Shown piece by piece: positions 26,580 to 34,444 of a stretch of DNA of 64,000 nt (position 1 is its first letter; every line of letters starts with the position of its first letter). The notes below the pieces were generated by a model. The model saw only the letters and a program-made list of their open reading frames with translations. It was not told the DNA's origin and did not search any database. The DNA lies in the NCBI RefSeq assembly GCF_001456955.1, contig NZ_KQ758467.1, positions 542,672-606,671 on the forward strand, given 5' to 3'. A program made the position numbers and the translations under genes. This DNA is from Microbacterium enclense. Lineage in GTDB: Bacteria > Actinomycetota > Actinomycetes > Actinomycetales > Microbacteriaceae.

Positions 26580-27979
26580 CAGATGCGGGTTCCGGTCTTC
26601 TTCGACATGCGCAGGTAGACGCCGGCGGTGATGGCGAGGAAGGCGACGTAGGCGAGGGCGAACCAGCCGAGGGCGGGGGTGTACGAGCCGAACGTCGTCT
26701 TCGAGAAGCCGAGCAGCTGCGGGATGAAGAAGCCGCCGTACGCGCCGATCGCCGAGATGAGGCCCAGGGCCGCGGCGGCCTTGCGCTGCGCGCCGATGCC
26801 GCCGTTGGCCTTGAGGGTGAAGATCGTCGGGATCATGCGGTAGGTCGAGCCATTGCCGATGCCCGCCGCGGCGAAGAGCACGAGGAAGCAGAGCAGGAAG
26901 ACCGCGAAGTTCTGCATCGGCAGGGTGAGGATGACACCCAGGATGCCGAGACCCATCACCGTGAAGGCGCCCATCGTGATGACGGTGCCGCCGAACCGGT
27001 CGGCGAGCTTGCCGCCGTAGGGGCGGGCGAGCGAGCCGACGAGCGCACCCATGAAGGCGAGGGTGACGGTGGCCGTTCCGATCGCGATGCCCTTGAAGTC
27101 GGGGAAGGTGTCGGCCAGCAGCTTCGGGAAGACGCCCGCGAAGCCGATGAACGAGCCGAAGGTGCCGATGTAGAGCACGGCCATGACCCACAGGTGCGGC
27201 TCTTTGAGAGCGGCGAGGGATGCCGTGATGTCGGCCTTGGCGCTGGAGAGGTTGTCCATGCGGAAGTAGGCGCCGACCATGGCGATGATGATGAGCGGCA
27301 CCCAGATGAGACCGGCGAGCGGCAGGTTGAGGGTGGCCGCGGCGCCGACCGTGATGACGATCGGGACGACGAACTGCGCGACCGAGGCGCCGAGGTTGCC
27401 GCCAGCGGCGTTGAGTCCGAGGGCGTAGCCCTTCTGCGCGGCCGGGTAGAAGAAGGTGATGTTCGCCATCGAGCTCGCGAAGTTGCCGCCGCCGAAGCCG
27501 GCGAACGCGGCGATGACGAGGAGCACGGCGAAGGGGGTCGCGGGGTTGGACACCGCGATGGCGAGGCCGATGCTCGGGATGAGCAGCAGGCCGGCGGAGA
27601 CGATGGTCCAGTTGCGGCCGCCGAAGCGGGGAACCATGAACGTGTAGGGGATGCGCAGCGTCGCGCCGACGAGGCTCGGCATGGAGATGAGCCAGAAGAT
27701 CTCACCCGTCGAGAGCTGGAAGCCCGCGGCCGGAAGCGAGACGACGACGACGGACCACAGCTGCCAGACGACGAAGCCCAGGAACTCGGCGAAGATCGAC
27801 CACCGCAGGTTGCGCGAGGCGATGGCCTTGCCCTCTTTCGCCCACTGGGTGGCGTTCTCGGGGTTCCAGTTGTCGATCCAACGGCCGGGGCGGTGCTGTA
27901 GTTCCGCTGTTTCGGTTGCGGCCGCGGGCGGCGTTGCGGTTTCGGGACGCGGGTCGGTGACGGTCACGGAGTCCTCCAT
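26579..27979 (-). CDS. narK: Nitrate/nitrite MFS transporter NarK
   Basis: 466 residues, twelve membrane helices. The nitrate signature GFGGGNFASSMANITFFYP (residues about 155-173) and a second glycine-rich GIGNGSTYRMIP in helix 11 are those of the NarK/NasA family, and the arginines in LRIPYTFMVPRFGGR and NGSTYRMIP are the substrate-binding ones. About 50 polar N-terminal residues precede helix 1. First gene of the operon narK-nasC-FAD protein; a GlnR-like box lies about 150 bp upstream. The 273 bp upstream to the ASCH gene have no other feature I recognise. Confidence 0.94.
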   Translation of the reverse strand: MEDSVTVTDPRPETATPPAAATETAELQHRPGRWIDNWNPENATQWAKEGKAIASRNLRWSIFAEFLGFVVWQLWSVVVVSLPAAGFQLSTGEIFWLISMPSLVGATLRIPYTFMVPRFGGRNWTIVSAGLLLIPSIGLAIAVSNPATPFAVLLVIAAFAGFGGGNFASSMANITFFYPAAQKGYALGLNAAGGNLGASVAQFVVPIVITVGAAATLNLPLAGLIWVPLIIIAMVGAYFRMDNLSSAKADITASLAALKEPHLWVMAVLYIGTFGSFIGFAGVFPKLLADTFPDFKGIAIGTATVTLAFMGALVGSLARPYGGKLADRFGGTVITMGAFTVMGLGILGVILTLPMQNFAVFLLCFLVLFAAAGIGNGSTYRMIPTIFTLKANGGIGAQRKAAAALGLISAIGAYGGFFIPQLLGFSKTTFGSYTPALGWFALAYVAFLAITAGVYLRMSKKTGTRI

Positions 27980-28132
27980 GGGCGATACGGGGGAGGTGCA
28001 GCGCCCCGCATGGGCTGGGCGTGCCGCCAGCGTAGGGAGGAGGGATTACCCGGGACTGCGTCGCCGGGGGCGGGGAGGTAACGGTTGTTTCACCCTCGGC
28101 GGGGGTGGGGGAGAGGGGGAGTTTACGTGGGC

Positions 28133-28148
28133 GTTACACGGGAGAACG
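28133..28148 (-). promoter_or_regulatory. Possible GlnR box upstream of the nitrate operon
   Basis: GTTAC-N6-GAACG fits the GTnAC-N6-GAAAC half-site pattern of the nitrogen regulator GlnR with one mismatch, and another TTTAC lies 6 nt before. It is about 155 bp upstream of the narK start. The match is short and may be chance. Confidence 0.35.
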
Positions 28149-28252
28149 GATTCATGGGATGCCACTCCGCGTCTAGCGTTGCCTCCAATCCTGCGCTGGG
28201 ACGCGCTCAGATCCCGGGTGCATCTCGTCACAGCCGGGGTGGAAGCGATTCT

Positions 28253-28729
28253 CTAGCTCAGCGCGGGGACGGGTATAGATCTGGTCATCGAGGGAACCTC
28301 CGGGTTGTTCATACTCAGAGCACGCAGACGCGTCAGCTGTCTGCCGTTCAGGTACCGGAAGCTCTGGGCGGGCTCAACATTCAGCAGGCGTCGAAGCTCC
28401 GGGAGCCGTACCGGCTCGCGCCAGCGATCCGGTGCATCGAGTTCGAGCACGCTGCACTCGCTCGCGCCGGAGAGGTACTCCGTTAGCTCCCAATGCTCGA
28501 TGCCGATCACGTCCGCGTAGTCACGCCAGATGTCCCTCGCATTGCTGCGAACCAACTGCCTTGCTCGCATGGTGCCGAGCACTGCCTTCTCCGGCGACGA
28601 CGAATATATGACGACGGTTGTTCCCGCGGGAACGTCGGGAAAGCGACGCCGGACCTCAGCCGTCTTGGTGCCTTCAAGGAGCCCCTGCGCGAAGCGTGGT
28701 CGGACGGAGAGCAGAAGTACCCGACTCAT
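28253..28729 (-). CDS. ASCH-domain protein
   Basis: 158 residues. Residues 1-110 fit the ASCH (PUA-like) fold: LLLSVRPRFAQGLLEGTKTAEVRRRFP, with the Lys-x-Glu-x-Arg-Arg pattern of the binding cleft, then VVIYSSSP and AVLGTMRARQLVR. ASCH domains bind RNA or nucleotides and some are hydrolases. The ATG overlaps the stop of the large GNAT-PIN gene (ATGA), so the two are translated together. Codon use is less GC-rich than in the surrounding chromosome. Tail (about 115-158) of unknown fold. Exact activity unknown. Confidence 0.82.
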   Translation of the reverse strand: MSRVLLLSVRPRFAQGLLEGTKTAEVRRRFPDVPAGTTVVIYSSSPEKAVLGTMRARQLVRSNARDIWRDYADVIGIEHWELTEYLSGASECSVLELDAPDRWREPVRLPELRRLLNVEPAQSFRYLNGRQLTRLRALSMNNPEVPSMTRSIPVPALS

Positions 28730-30750
28730 CCGGCGAGCCGCCTATCCTGTTGCAGGGCAATGATCTCGTCGAACATCTGCGGGTCGACATGTCGCATGCT
28801 CTGCACTCTGCCCTTCACGTAGCGCTTGAAAATCTCTTCGTGGCGCGAGATCGGCCGTTGGAGAAGCTCGGTGTCCTCGAAGCGTATGACATTGACCTTG
28901 CCGTCACGGTCCGCCGCGGCCTGGATCTCGGACTTGCGAAGGACGCCGACTTTGCTGAAACGCGCAAGAGCCTCCTCAGTCGGCAGCCGAACGCACTCCA
29001 CCATTAGCGACCTCGCGACAATCCGCTGAATCGTGTGGCGCGTCTTGTCGTCGCTCGTCGCGTACCACAGAACGCGCGCAGGCAGATCCTGCGGCACGAT
29101 CCTCGAACCCGAGAAGTAAACCAATTCTCGAGAGAGCCCGAGTCCTCGTCTTCGAAGTGAGATAAGGCCGTCGTTAAGGCCGAGGAGGTTTGTCGCCCAT
29201 CGTGGCTGGATGGGGATGAGGTACGTTGCCATCCCGGCTTCGCGAACGACGAGTGGCCACCGAGACCGTTCAGCGAGAGCCACTTCGGCGGCCGAGGTGA
29301 GGACCAGCTCGCGGGCGGTCGCCGTCGCCGGGCCGAGCGTCGCCGTACGCGGAACTGCAGTGCTGAACTTGTCGGCCGTAAGCGCTGCGTCGAGAGTCGC
29401 GGAGATAGCCGGATCCGTAATCTCCAATCGCGTGGCGCCGTGCTCCCACGCCACACGACGGACGTACCGGAGCAACTGAAAGGCGACGGTACTGCCGCGC
29501 TCCCCTCGAATAGACCGTAGAAGCGGTAGTCGAAGGGTCGCCCCGTCGAGTTCCCAAGCGGCTAGGGCCCATAAATTGCCCTGGGCGTCCGCAAGCTTCT
29601 GAACCGTGACCGTCTTTCGTCTAGCTAGTAGCTCGCGTAGCCGCTGAGCGAAGATGCTCGGCTTGCCTTCGATGTCGTAGACGCGAAAAGCCGGCTCCAG
29701 TTCGATCTCAACATCCGCGACGACGAACCATTCGAGATCTCCATCGTCAATGAGGCTCGAACGGAAGTCGGTCATAAAGGATTCGGGGCTGAGAGCCGCA
29801 ATCAGCTGATGTGGTCGGACCACCCTTATGTTATGCTCGCCGATGGTCCACCCCTTTGAGGCGAGAATCACATTGCTGTCGTTGGTGACAAAGAAGTCTG
29901 CACCCGAATGGATGGCGTCGGCGATATGAAGAACGTCGTTGCGAAGACTCGAATCCCTCGCGACGAGATTTGGGTCCGTTGCGGACAGCAGGGCGTCCTC
30001 GAGACTTCGATCGTTGGGGCGAAGTGTGCTCAGCCGCGTCAGGTGCTGGCTGACAGCTCGGACATGTCGTCGTGTGGTCGGGTCCTGGTTCTGACTGAGC
30101 TCGTTGTCGACCTCGCCCGAGACAGCGAACGTGACCAGCGGCTGAAGCCAATCGGCCTGTAGTTCCGCGGTCTCGTCGCGATGATCCCGACGGATTTCGG
30201 GCGGTAGAAAAAGGTCGCCGACGACGTTGGTGTCCAGGACCGCGAGCGGAAGGTTGGAAGAGAGTGTTGCAGTCTCGAGGAGATCGAGCCCTCCCTGGGT
30301 GTTGATCCGCTTGACCCAATTCATCAGGATGGAGCCGCTGAGGGCCCGCCCAGCCCGCTCCGACGCGACATGCATGCCGAGAGACCGCCAGAATCTGTCG
30401 ATGCCGTAGTCGGTTCGGCAGGATGCCGTGAGAAGTGAGCGACGAGGATGAAGTTCGATCGCCGTCTCGATCATCGCGCGCGCTATACCGGTTTGGCGTG
30501 ATTGGTGACTCACGCAGACGTGAACGAGCTTGATCAAGTTGCTCCGAGGTACGTCGTAGAGGACGTACCCCATGATTGCGTCATCGATGAAACCGATGAG
30601 AAGGCCCCGGTGCTTCGCTCTGTCCCGAAAGCCTGTGTCAGGCATCGGCCCAAGCCGAGCTCGATTGCTCTTGTGGAGCGCGAGCACTCGCTGAAACTGT
30701 GCTCCAGCGTTCTCAGAATCCGGATCCCACACAACGACGTCGACGCTCAA
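28726..30750 (-). CDS. GNAT acetyltransferase-PIN nuclease fusion protein
   Basis: 674 residues. Residues 1-150 are a GNAT fold with the acetyl-CoA loop in HVCVSHQSRQTGIARAM (77-93). Residues 168-320 are a PIN-like nuclease: Asp173 in VLDTN, Glu217, Asp278 in HIADAI and Asp291 in TNDSN are spaced as the four acidic metal ligands. Residues about 330-500 contain RGERGSTVAFQLLRYVRRV, which resembles another acetyl-CoA loop, so a second GNAT-like domain is possible. The rest (to 674) is unassigned. The gene overlaps the downstream ASCH gene by 4 nt. PIN domains are usually RNases and toxins; whether GNAT acts as an antidote or as a second effector is not visible. Codon use is more AT-rich than neighbours, suggesting transfer. 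Confidence 0.78.
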   Translation of the reverse strand: MSVDVVVWDPDSENAGAQFQRVLALHKSNRARLGPMPDTGFRDRAKHRGLLIGFIDDAIMGYVLYDVPRSNLIKLVHVCVSHQSRQTGIARAMIETAIELHPRRSLLTASCRTDYGIDRFWRSLGMHVASERAGRALSGSILMNWVKRINTQGGLDLLETATLSSNLPLAVLDTNVVGDLFLPPEIRRDHRDETAELQADWLQPLVTFAVSGEVDNELSQNQDPTTRRHVRAVSQHLTRLSTLRPNDRSLEDALLSATDPNLVARDSSLRNDVLHIADAIHSGADFFVTNDSNVILASKGWTIGEHNIRVVRPHQLIAALSPESFMTDFRSSLIDDGDLEWFVVADVEIELEPAFRVYDIEGKPSIFAQRLRELLARRKTVTVQKLADAQGNLWALAAWELDGATLRLPLLRSIRGERGSTVAFQLLRYVRRVAWEHGATRLEITDPAISATLDAALTADKFSTAVPRTATLGPATATARELVLTSAAEVALAERSRWPLVVREAGMATYLIPIQPRWATNLLGLNDGLISLRRRGLGLSRELVYFSGSRIVPQDLPARVLWYATSDDKTRHTIQRIVARSLMVECVRLPTEEALARFSKVGVLRKSEIQAAADRDGKVNVIRFEDTELLQRPISRHEEIFKRYVKGRVQSMRHVDPQMFDEIIALQQDRRLAG

Positions 30751-31069
30751 CGCTGCCCCCTCCGCCGCGCTCTCATCACCGTTCTATCAGCACGGGGGGT
30801 GCTTTCCACGCGCCCCTCCGGGGCCCGCTCAATATCGATGATCCGTCGCCGCCAGAGTCGGCTCTTTATGTTGGGGCCTACTCTGGGCGCGAGCCGGCCG
30901 GTCTTGGACAAAGCTGATGCAGGCAACTCCACGCGCGGTGCCTCACCGGACTCGTGGATCCCGGACTCAACTCGCGCCTGGGACGTCTCTGCCTGTAGCG
31001 GCACGCCGCGACCACTCCCGGGCACGCCAGTGGCCTTGAGGCCGTGACGCTCAGTTCGAGGGACCTCGC
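30751..31069. other. Intergenic stretch without recognised gene
   Basis: These 319 bp separate the start of the GNAT-PIN gene from the dead CGNR copy. They contain short open frames on both strands but no ribosome site, family similarity or repeat that I can support. The promoter of the GNAT-PIN/ASCH operon should lie in its left part. Confidence 0.5.
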
Positions 31070-31540
31070 TCACCCCGCCGCGCTAGTGTCGAAAAACGAC
31101 GCGCGGCGGGTGGGGAAGGCGCAGAGCGCGAGGGTACCGGGGCGCACGCCAGCGAGGATCTCGATGGCGTCGGCGGCCACGAGCCCGAAGGCTGCTGCGA
31201 CGGTCGCGGGCTGCCCGAGGAACTATCGCCGGCGGCCGTCCTCGGCGAGCACCGCGACGGCGCCTCGGCGCGCACTCAATCCGTTGTTGACCTTGACGGT
31301 GACTCGAGGGCGCGGCTGCCCGACAGTCTGAGCCGACACCGCGATGTGGATCGCCTCGCGCAGTTCCACCGCGGCTGCGACATCGTCGGGCGAGCACGCG
31401 TCAGCAGCGAGGTTCACCTCCTGCGGACGATCCGCGAGGCGTGCGGGGGTTGGGATCCGCTCAACGGGTGAGCCGAACCGTTCCGTGAGCGGTCCAGCCA
31501 AGACTCCCGACACCGCTTCGGCGCGGCGGTGACGGGCTCG
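31070..31540 (-). pseudogene. Decayed copy of a CGNR zinc-finger regulator
   Basis: Read on the minus strand it is a clear paralogue of the intact gene at 36603-37157: GPLTERFGSPVERIPTPARLAD, then CSPDDVAAAVELREAIH and AEDGRRR. At 31223-31225 a TAG replaces the Trp codon (Trp110 of the intact protein). After it the frame continues with recognisable FLGQPATVAAAFGLVAADAIEILAGVRPGTLALCAFPTRR. The second zinc cysteine has become Arg, and the frame ends at TGA 31070 soon after FFDTS, so the CGN box is gone. Hence both a nonsense mutation and loss of the zinc finger. The true 5' end is uncertain. Confidence 0.85.
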
Positions 31541-31716
31541 CACAGCAGGACGGGTGGAGGAAGATGCGACGGAGGAGGCGGGCTGATGCCCTCGCGCGAT
31601 CGCGACAGCCAGCTCCTGATTGCGTCTGCCTTGGACGCGGGAACGAGTCAAATTGTGGCGATGAGACGCATGGTGTGGTGGCATGAGCTCAAAGGGCAGG
31701 AATGATGGAGGACTGT

Positions 31717-32889
31717 ATGGCGAGTATCGAGAGCCCGAGAGAGGTGCGCCCTTTAGTGTCGGCCGTGACTGGCACAAACGGAAAGACCAGCGTCGCTACG
31801 GCGACGTTTCAGCTCATGAACTCGATTGGGTGGCCCGCTGCGAGCTACAACTCGACCGGTATCACGGGTGTGGACGGGGTGCTGCATAAGGCAAACACGC
31901 GCCGCTCTCCGGATTATCTCCCGGACCTCATCGAATATCAGCGCCGCCGAGGTGCGGTGGCGGTTTCGCTCGAGGCGTATGTCGGGATACTAGCGGACGG
32001 GCTCTTCGAGCGCGTAGACGTCGACGCCGCGGTGTCTACGGGGTTTGAGCGTGACCATCTTGACGTGCACAAGAGCATCGACGCCTATTGGGCAGCGAAA
32101 CTCCGGCTGTTCGAGGAATATTTGCGGCCGGATGGCGTGGGGGTGCTGACTACAAAGTCCGCTCAAGCCAATCTTGTGCGTGCTGCGATCGGTCGGCGCG
32201 GGGCCCGCCTCTTGGAAGTCGGCGAGGGAGGCGAGATCGACTTCACCCCGGATTCTGAAAGCGATGGCAAGCTGCGTGGGCGGCTCGAGATTGACGGCCG
32301 CGCATACGAGGCAGTCTTGCCCACCGTGCACGCGGTTGCTGCGACGAATCTGCTCCTGGCGGGTGCGGCTGTCGTAGGTCTAGGGGGAGAGCCGCAGGCT
32401 GTGGTAGATGCACTTGCGCTTGTGACACCGCCGCCGGGTCGGCTGCAAGTCATCGCAGAACGCGACGGAGTGATCGGAATAGTCGACACAGCCCACAATC
32501 CCGGCGCACTACGCGCAGCGCTGCGTTCCGTGCGTCCCCGAGTAGGGGGACGCTTATTACTGGTTTTCGGCGCCGGAGGCGGTCGCGACGTTGGTAAAAG
32601 ATTCGAAATGGGTGAAATCGCCAGTGACTTGGCCGACATTGTCATAATCACAGATGACAATCCCCGCCACGAATCCCCCGAACGCATTAGAGGTGACGTG
32701 CGTGCTGGGTCGCCGCGCAGCATCGAGATCCCGCGTCGTAAAGACGCAATTCTTGCGGCCATTTTCATGGCTCGGCCGGGAGACGTCGTTCTGGTCGCCG
32801 GGATGGGCGACGAAGAATACCAGCACGTCGGCGGCGAGCGTATTCCGCATGACGACCGTGAGATCATTCGAGAAGCGATGAGCATTTAA
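31717..32889 (+). CDS. MurE-like Mur ligase lacking the UDP-substrate (N-terminal) domain
   Basis: 390 residues. The ATP site is VTGTNGKTS (residues about 18-26), directly at the N-terminus, where MurE proper has about 90 more residues that bind the UDP-MurNAc substrate. Central-domain HLDVHKSIDAYWAAK with its Lys, then the C-terminal domain with TAHNPGALRAAL, GGGRDVGKRFEMG, the MurE-specific DDNPRHESPERI and DEEYQHVGGERIPHDDRE all match MurE closely. So it should form an amide bond on an acceptor that is not a normal UDP-MurNAc peptide, or act with a partner. The ATG at 31717 follows TGGAGGA by 4 nt; ATG 31702 is an alternative. It converges on a repeat-peptide gene through a shared terminator. 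Base composition is well below the neighbours. Confidence 0.82.
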   Translation: MASIESPREVRPLVSAVTGTNGKTSVATATFQLMNSIGWPAASYNSTGITGVDGVLHKANTRRSPDYLPDLIEYQRRRGAVAVSLEAYVGILADGLFERVDVDAAVSTGFERDHLDVHKSIDAYWAAKLRLFEEYLRPDGVGVLTTKSAQANLVRAAIGRRGARLLEVGEGGEIDFTPDSESDGKLRGRLEIDGRAYEAVLPTVHAVAATNLLLAGAAVVGLGGEPQAVVDALALVTPPPGRLQVIAERDGVIGIVDTAHNPGALRAALRSVRPRVGGRLLLVFGAGGGRDVGKRFEMGEIASDLADIVIITDDNPRHESPERIRGDVRAGSPRSIEIPRRKDAILAAIFMARPGDVVLVAGMGDEEYQHVGGERIPHDDREIIREAMSI

Positions 32890-32905
32890 GTCGCTCCGAC
32901 AGGCT

Positions 32906-32943
32906 GAGAGGCGCGGCGCTGCCTATCAGTCACCGCGCCTCTC
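32906..32943. terminator. Bidirectional terminator between Mur ligase and repeat-peptide genes
   Basis: GAGAGGCGCGG (32906-32916) pairs perfectly with CCGCGCCTCTC (32933-32943) around a 16-nt loop, 17 nt after the ligase stop and 14 nt from the other gene's stop. Confidence 0.8.
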
Positions 32944-32956
32944 GCCTCCGCCATGA

Positions 32957-33211
32957 CTAGATGACGTACCCGCCGTCGGGGCTGTATCCGCCGTCCGGGT
33001 CGCCGCCGTCGGGGCTGTATCCGCCGTCCGGGTCGCCGCCGTCGGGGCTGTATCCGCCGTCCGGGTCGCCGCCGTCGGGGCTGTATCCGCCGTCCGGGTC
33101 GCCGCCGTCGGGGCTGTATCCGCCGTCCGGATCGCCGCCGTCGGGGCTGTATCCCGCTCCCGGCTGGCCGTCTTCGTCGTCGTAGCCTGGGTAAACGTCG
33201 TTGTTGGTCAT
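32957..33211 (-). CDS. Small acidic protein built of 11-residue GGYSPDGGDPD repeats
   Basis: 84 residues. An 18-residue leader (MTNNDVYPGYDDEDGQPG) is followed by six 11-residue units with consensus GGYSPDGGDPD; the last ends GGYVI. It has no Cys, Lys or Arg after the start, so it is very acidic, and no signal or membrane segment. A ribosome site AGAAGGATGG lies about 5-13 nt upstream of the ATG at 33211, supporting expression. I do not know the family. A short leader plus identical Tyr/Ser/Asp-rich units is the layout of multi-core modified-peptide precursors, but a structural or binding role for the intact repeat is equally possible. It ends toward the MurE-like ligase; the two are not one operon. 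Confidence 0.7.
   Translation of the reverse strand: MTNNDVYPGYDDEDGQPGAGYSPDGGDPDGGYSPDGGDPDGGYSPDGGDPDGGYSPDGGDPDGGYSPDGGDPDGGYSPDGGYVI
32970..33134. repeat. 33-bp tandem repeat, five units, coding
   Basis: Five 33-bp units (32970-33002, 33003-33035, 33036-33068, 33069-33101, 33102-33134) are identical but for one G to A in the last; a partial sixth follows to about 33154. Near-identity including third positions shows recent expansion. They encode the repeats of the 84-residue protein. Confidence 0.95.
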
Positions 33212-33398
33212 CGTCCATCCTTCTCTTGACGCGGTGATTGAGTCGATTCAAGAGGTCGGGCGCAGGGATGACAAGAGGCACCTGACTCCGTAACGCACGG
33301 CGCTGGCCGCGTGTTACGCCCCACTACGCCCCACATCGCCCGGCCCCGCGGCATCCCGTAGCTTCATCTCACCAACCCCTCCGAAGGCAGGTGAAGCC

Positions 33399-33656
33399 AT
33401 GTCCCGCACGATCTCGTCGACAGTCCACCCGATCCAGCGCTGCATGGCGGCCTCGAACCCTGCCGCGTGGTGGGACGGACTCGTCATCGAGGCCAACGGC
33501 TCAGCCGCGACCGTCGCGCTGCCGAACGGCACGACGGTGCAGCTGCGGATCGTCGGCCCGGCGGTCGACATCGCGGTGGGGGAGCCGGTGGCCTACCACC
33601 CGGTCGCGGAACTGCTCAGCGCGTCGGCGATCCTGACCACCGCACGCGCGGCCTAA
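33399..33656 (+). CDS. Small hypothetical protein
   Basis: 85 residues, family not recognised. The ATG at 33399 follows AGGCAGGTGAA by 4 nt, a good ribosome site. The sequence has a polar N-terminus, then a compact beta-rich part (IEANGSAATVALPNGTTVQLRIVG) with a hydrophobic-strand rhythm, no Cys pairs and no membrane helix. A tiny membrane-protein gene follows 19 bp later on the same strand, so the two may be one transcript. Confidence 0.65.
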   Translation: MSRTISSTVHPIQRCMAASNPAAWWDGLVIEANGSAATVALPNGTTVQLRIVGPAVDIAVGEPVAYHPVAELLSASAILTTARAA

Positions 33657-33675
33657 TCTCCGGGTCGGCCGCGGG

Positions 33676-33798
33676 ATGACGCAGGACGAGCGAGAGGGTT
33701 CTCCCGCCGTCCTGCTCGTCATCCTCGTTGTGGTGGTTCTCTTCGTGATCGTGGTGGTGACGTCCGGAGTGCTCGCGACGGTTTTCGACCCCGCGTGA
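33676..33798 (+). CDS. Small single-pass membrane protein (40 residues)
   Basis: The frame ATG 33676 to TGA 33796-33798 encodes 40 residues: a polar MTQDEREGSP start, an uninterrupted hydrophobic helix of about 20 residues (residues 11-30, mostly Val, Leu, Ile, Phe) and a short tail TSGVLATVFDPA. The composition is that of a transmembrane helix rather than random GC-rich translation. It begins 19 nt after the upstream small gene and ends 1 nt before the convergent copper-protein stop. No strong ribosome site is seen, so expression is inferred. Function unknown. Confidence 0.55.
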   Translation: MTQDEREGSPAVLLVILVVVVLFVIVVVTSGVLATVFDPA

Positions 33799-33799
33799 G

Positions 33800-34201
33800 T
33801 CAGGCAGACATCGAGGCCATCATGGCCTCGCACTTCATGACCATGTCGTCGCAGGCCATGGCACAGTAGCGGCACATCTCGTCCATGTCGGCGTGGGCGC
33901 GGCACTCGGCGGCGCAGGCCTTGCCCATGGTCATGCAGGCGGTCATCATGGCGTTCATCACGTCCATGTTCATCCCGGCCGGACGCATCATCATGTGCAT
34001 CGTCGCTTGAGCCATCTCGACCATGTTCGAGCACATGGCGCAACACGTCGCCATCTCGGGGCCGTGCATCATGTCGCTGCCGGCGCACATCGCCGCGGCC
34101 ATCGCGCAGGCGTTGAGCGACTGCATGCATTCCTGCATGGCATCCATGTCCATGGTCATCTCACCCATGTCCATCGACTTCATCATGGCCATCGTGTCCA
34201 T
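33800..34201 (-). CDS. Four-helix-bundle copper-binding/storage protein (Csp-like)
   Basis: 133 residues with 13 Cys and about 35 Met. Cysteines fall in CxxxC-type helical spacing (AECRAHADMDEMCRYC, ATCCAMCSNM, MQECMQSLNAC), as in the Csp/DUF326 four-helix bundles that hold many Cu(I) ions in their core. No signal peptide, so it is the cytosolic (Csp3-like) type. The Met-rich N-terminal stretch (MDTMAMMKSMDMGEMTMDMD) is an unusual extra copper-binding tail. GGGAGAAG precedes the ATG at 34201. It probably buffers copper; no copper exporter or regulator gene is adjacent. Confidence 0.88.
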   Translation of the reverse strand: MDTMAMMKSMDMGEMTMDMDAMQECMQSLNACAMAAAMCAGSDMMHGPEMATCCAMCSNMVEMAQATMHMMMRPAGMNMDVMNAMMTACMTMGKACAAECRAHADMDEMCRYCAMACDDMVMKCEAMMASMSA

Positions 34202-34290
34202 TGCTTCTCCCGTGTGCTCGTCGTGACGGAGGAACCGGATGCCGCGGAGGGACTCCGGCGTACGGGCGATGCTACGCCGCGAGCCGCGGG

Positions 34291-34310
34291 CTTCGACAGG
34301 GCTCAGAGGA
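34291..34310 (+). repeat. Variant of the dispersed 20-bp repeat, intergenic
   Basis: GCTTCGACAGGGCTCAGAGG matches the coding copies in pcrA and the acyl-CoA dehydrogenase gene but has one extra G and one substitution. It lies in the 243-bp gap between the copper-protein and WYL regulator genes. Confidence 0.6.
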
Positions 34311-34444
34311 GGTTGATCAGTTCAAGGCTGAGCTCTCGACGGCGTCGCCGCGCCGACTCTGCCGAGAACTCCGAGCCTCGCAGCGGTGAGTCAGATGGCA
34401 TCCGCTCAGACGGTTGCGACATCGCTGGATTGACGGGAGGTGGA

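Noticed and set aside
30747..31073. A 108-codon minus-strand gene between the GNAT-PIN gene and the dead CGNR copy
   Set aside because: Overlaps the start of the GNAT-PIN gene on the same strand, lacks a ribosome site and has no recognised domain.
32970..33134. CRISPR array because of regularly spaced repeats
   Set aside because: The 33-bp units are contiguous, without spacers, and encode an 11-residue protein repeat in one frame. No cas genes are near.
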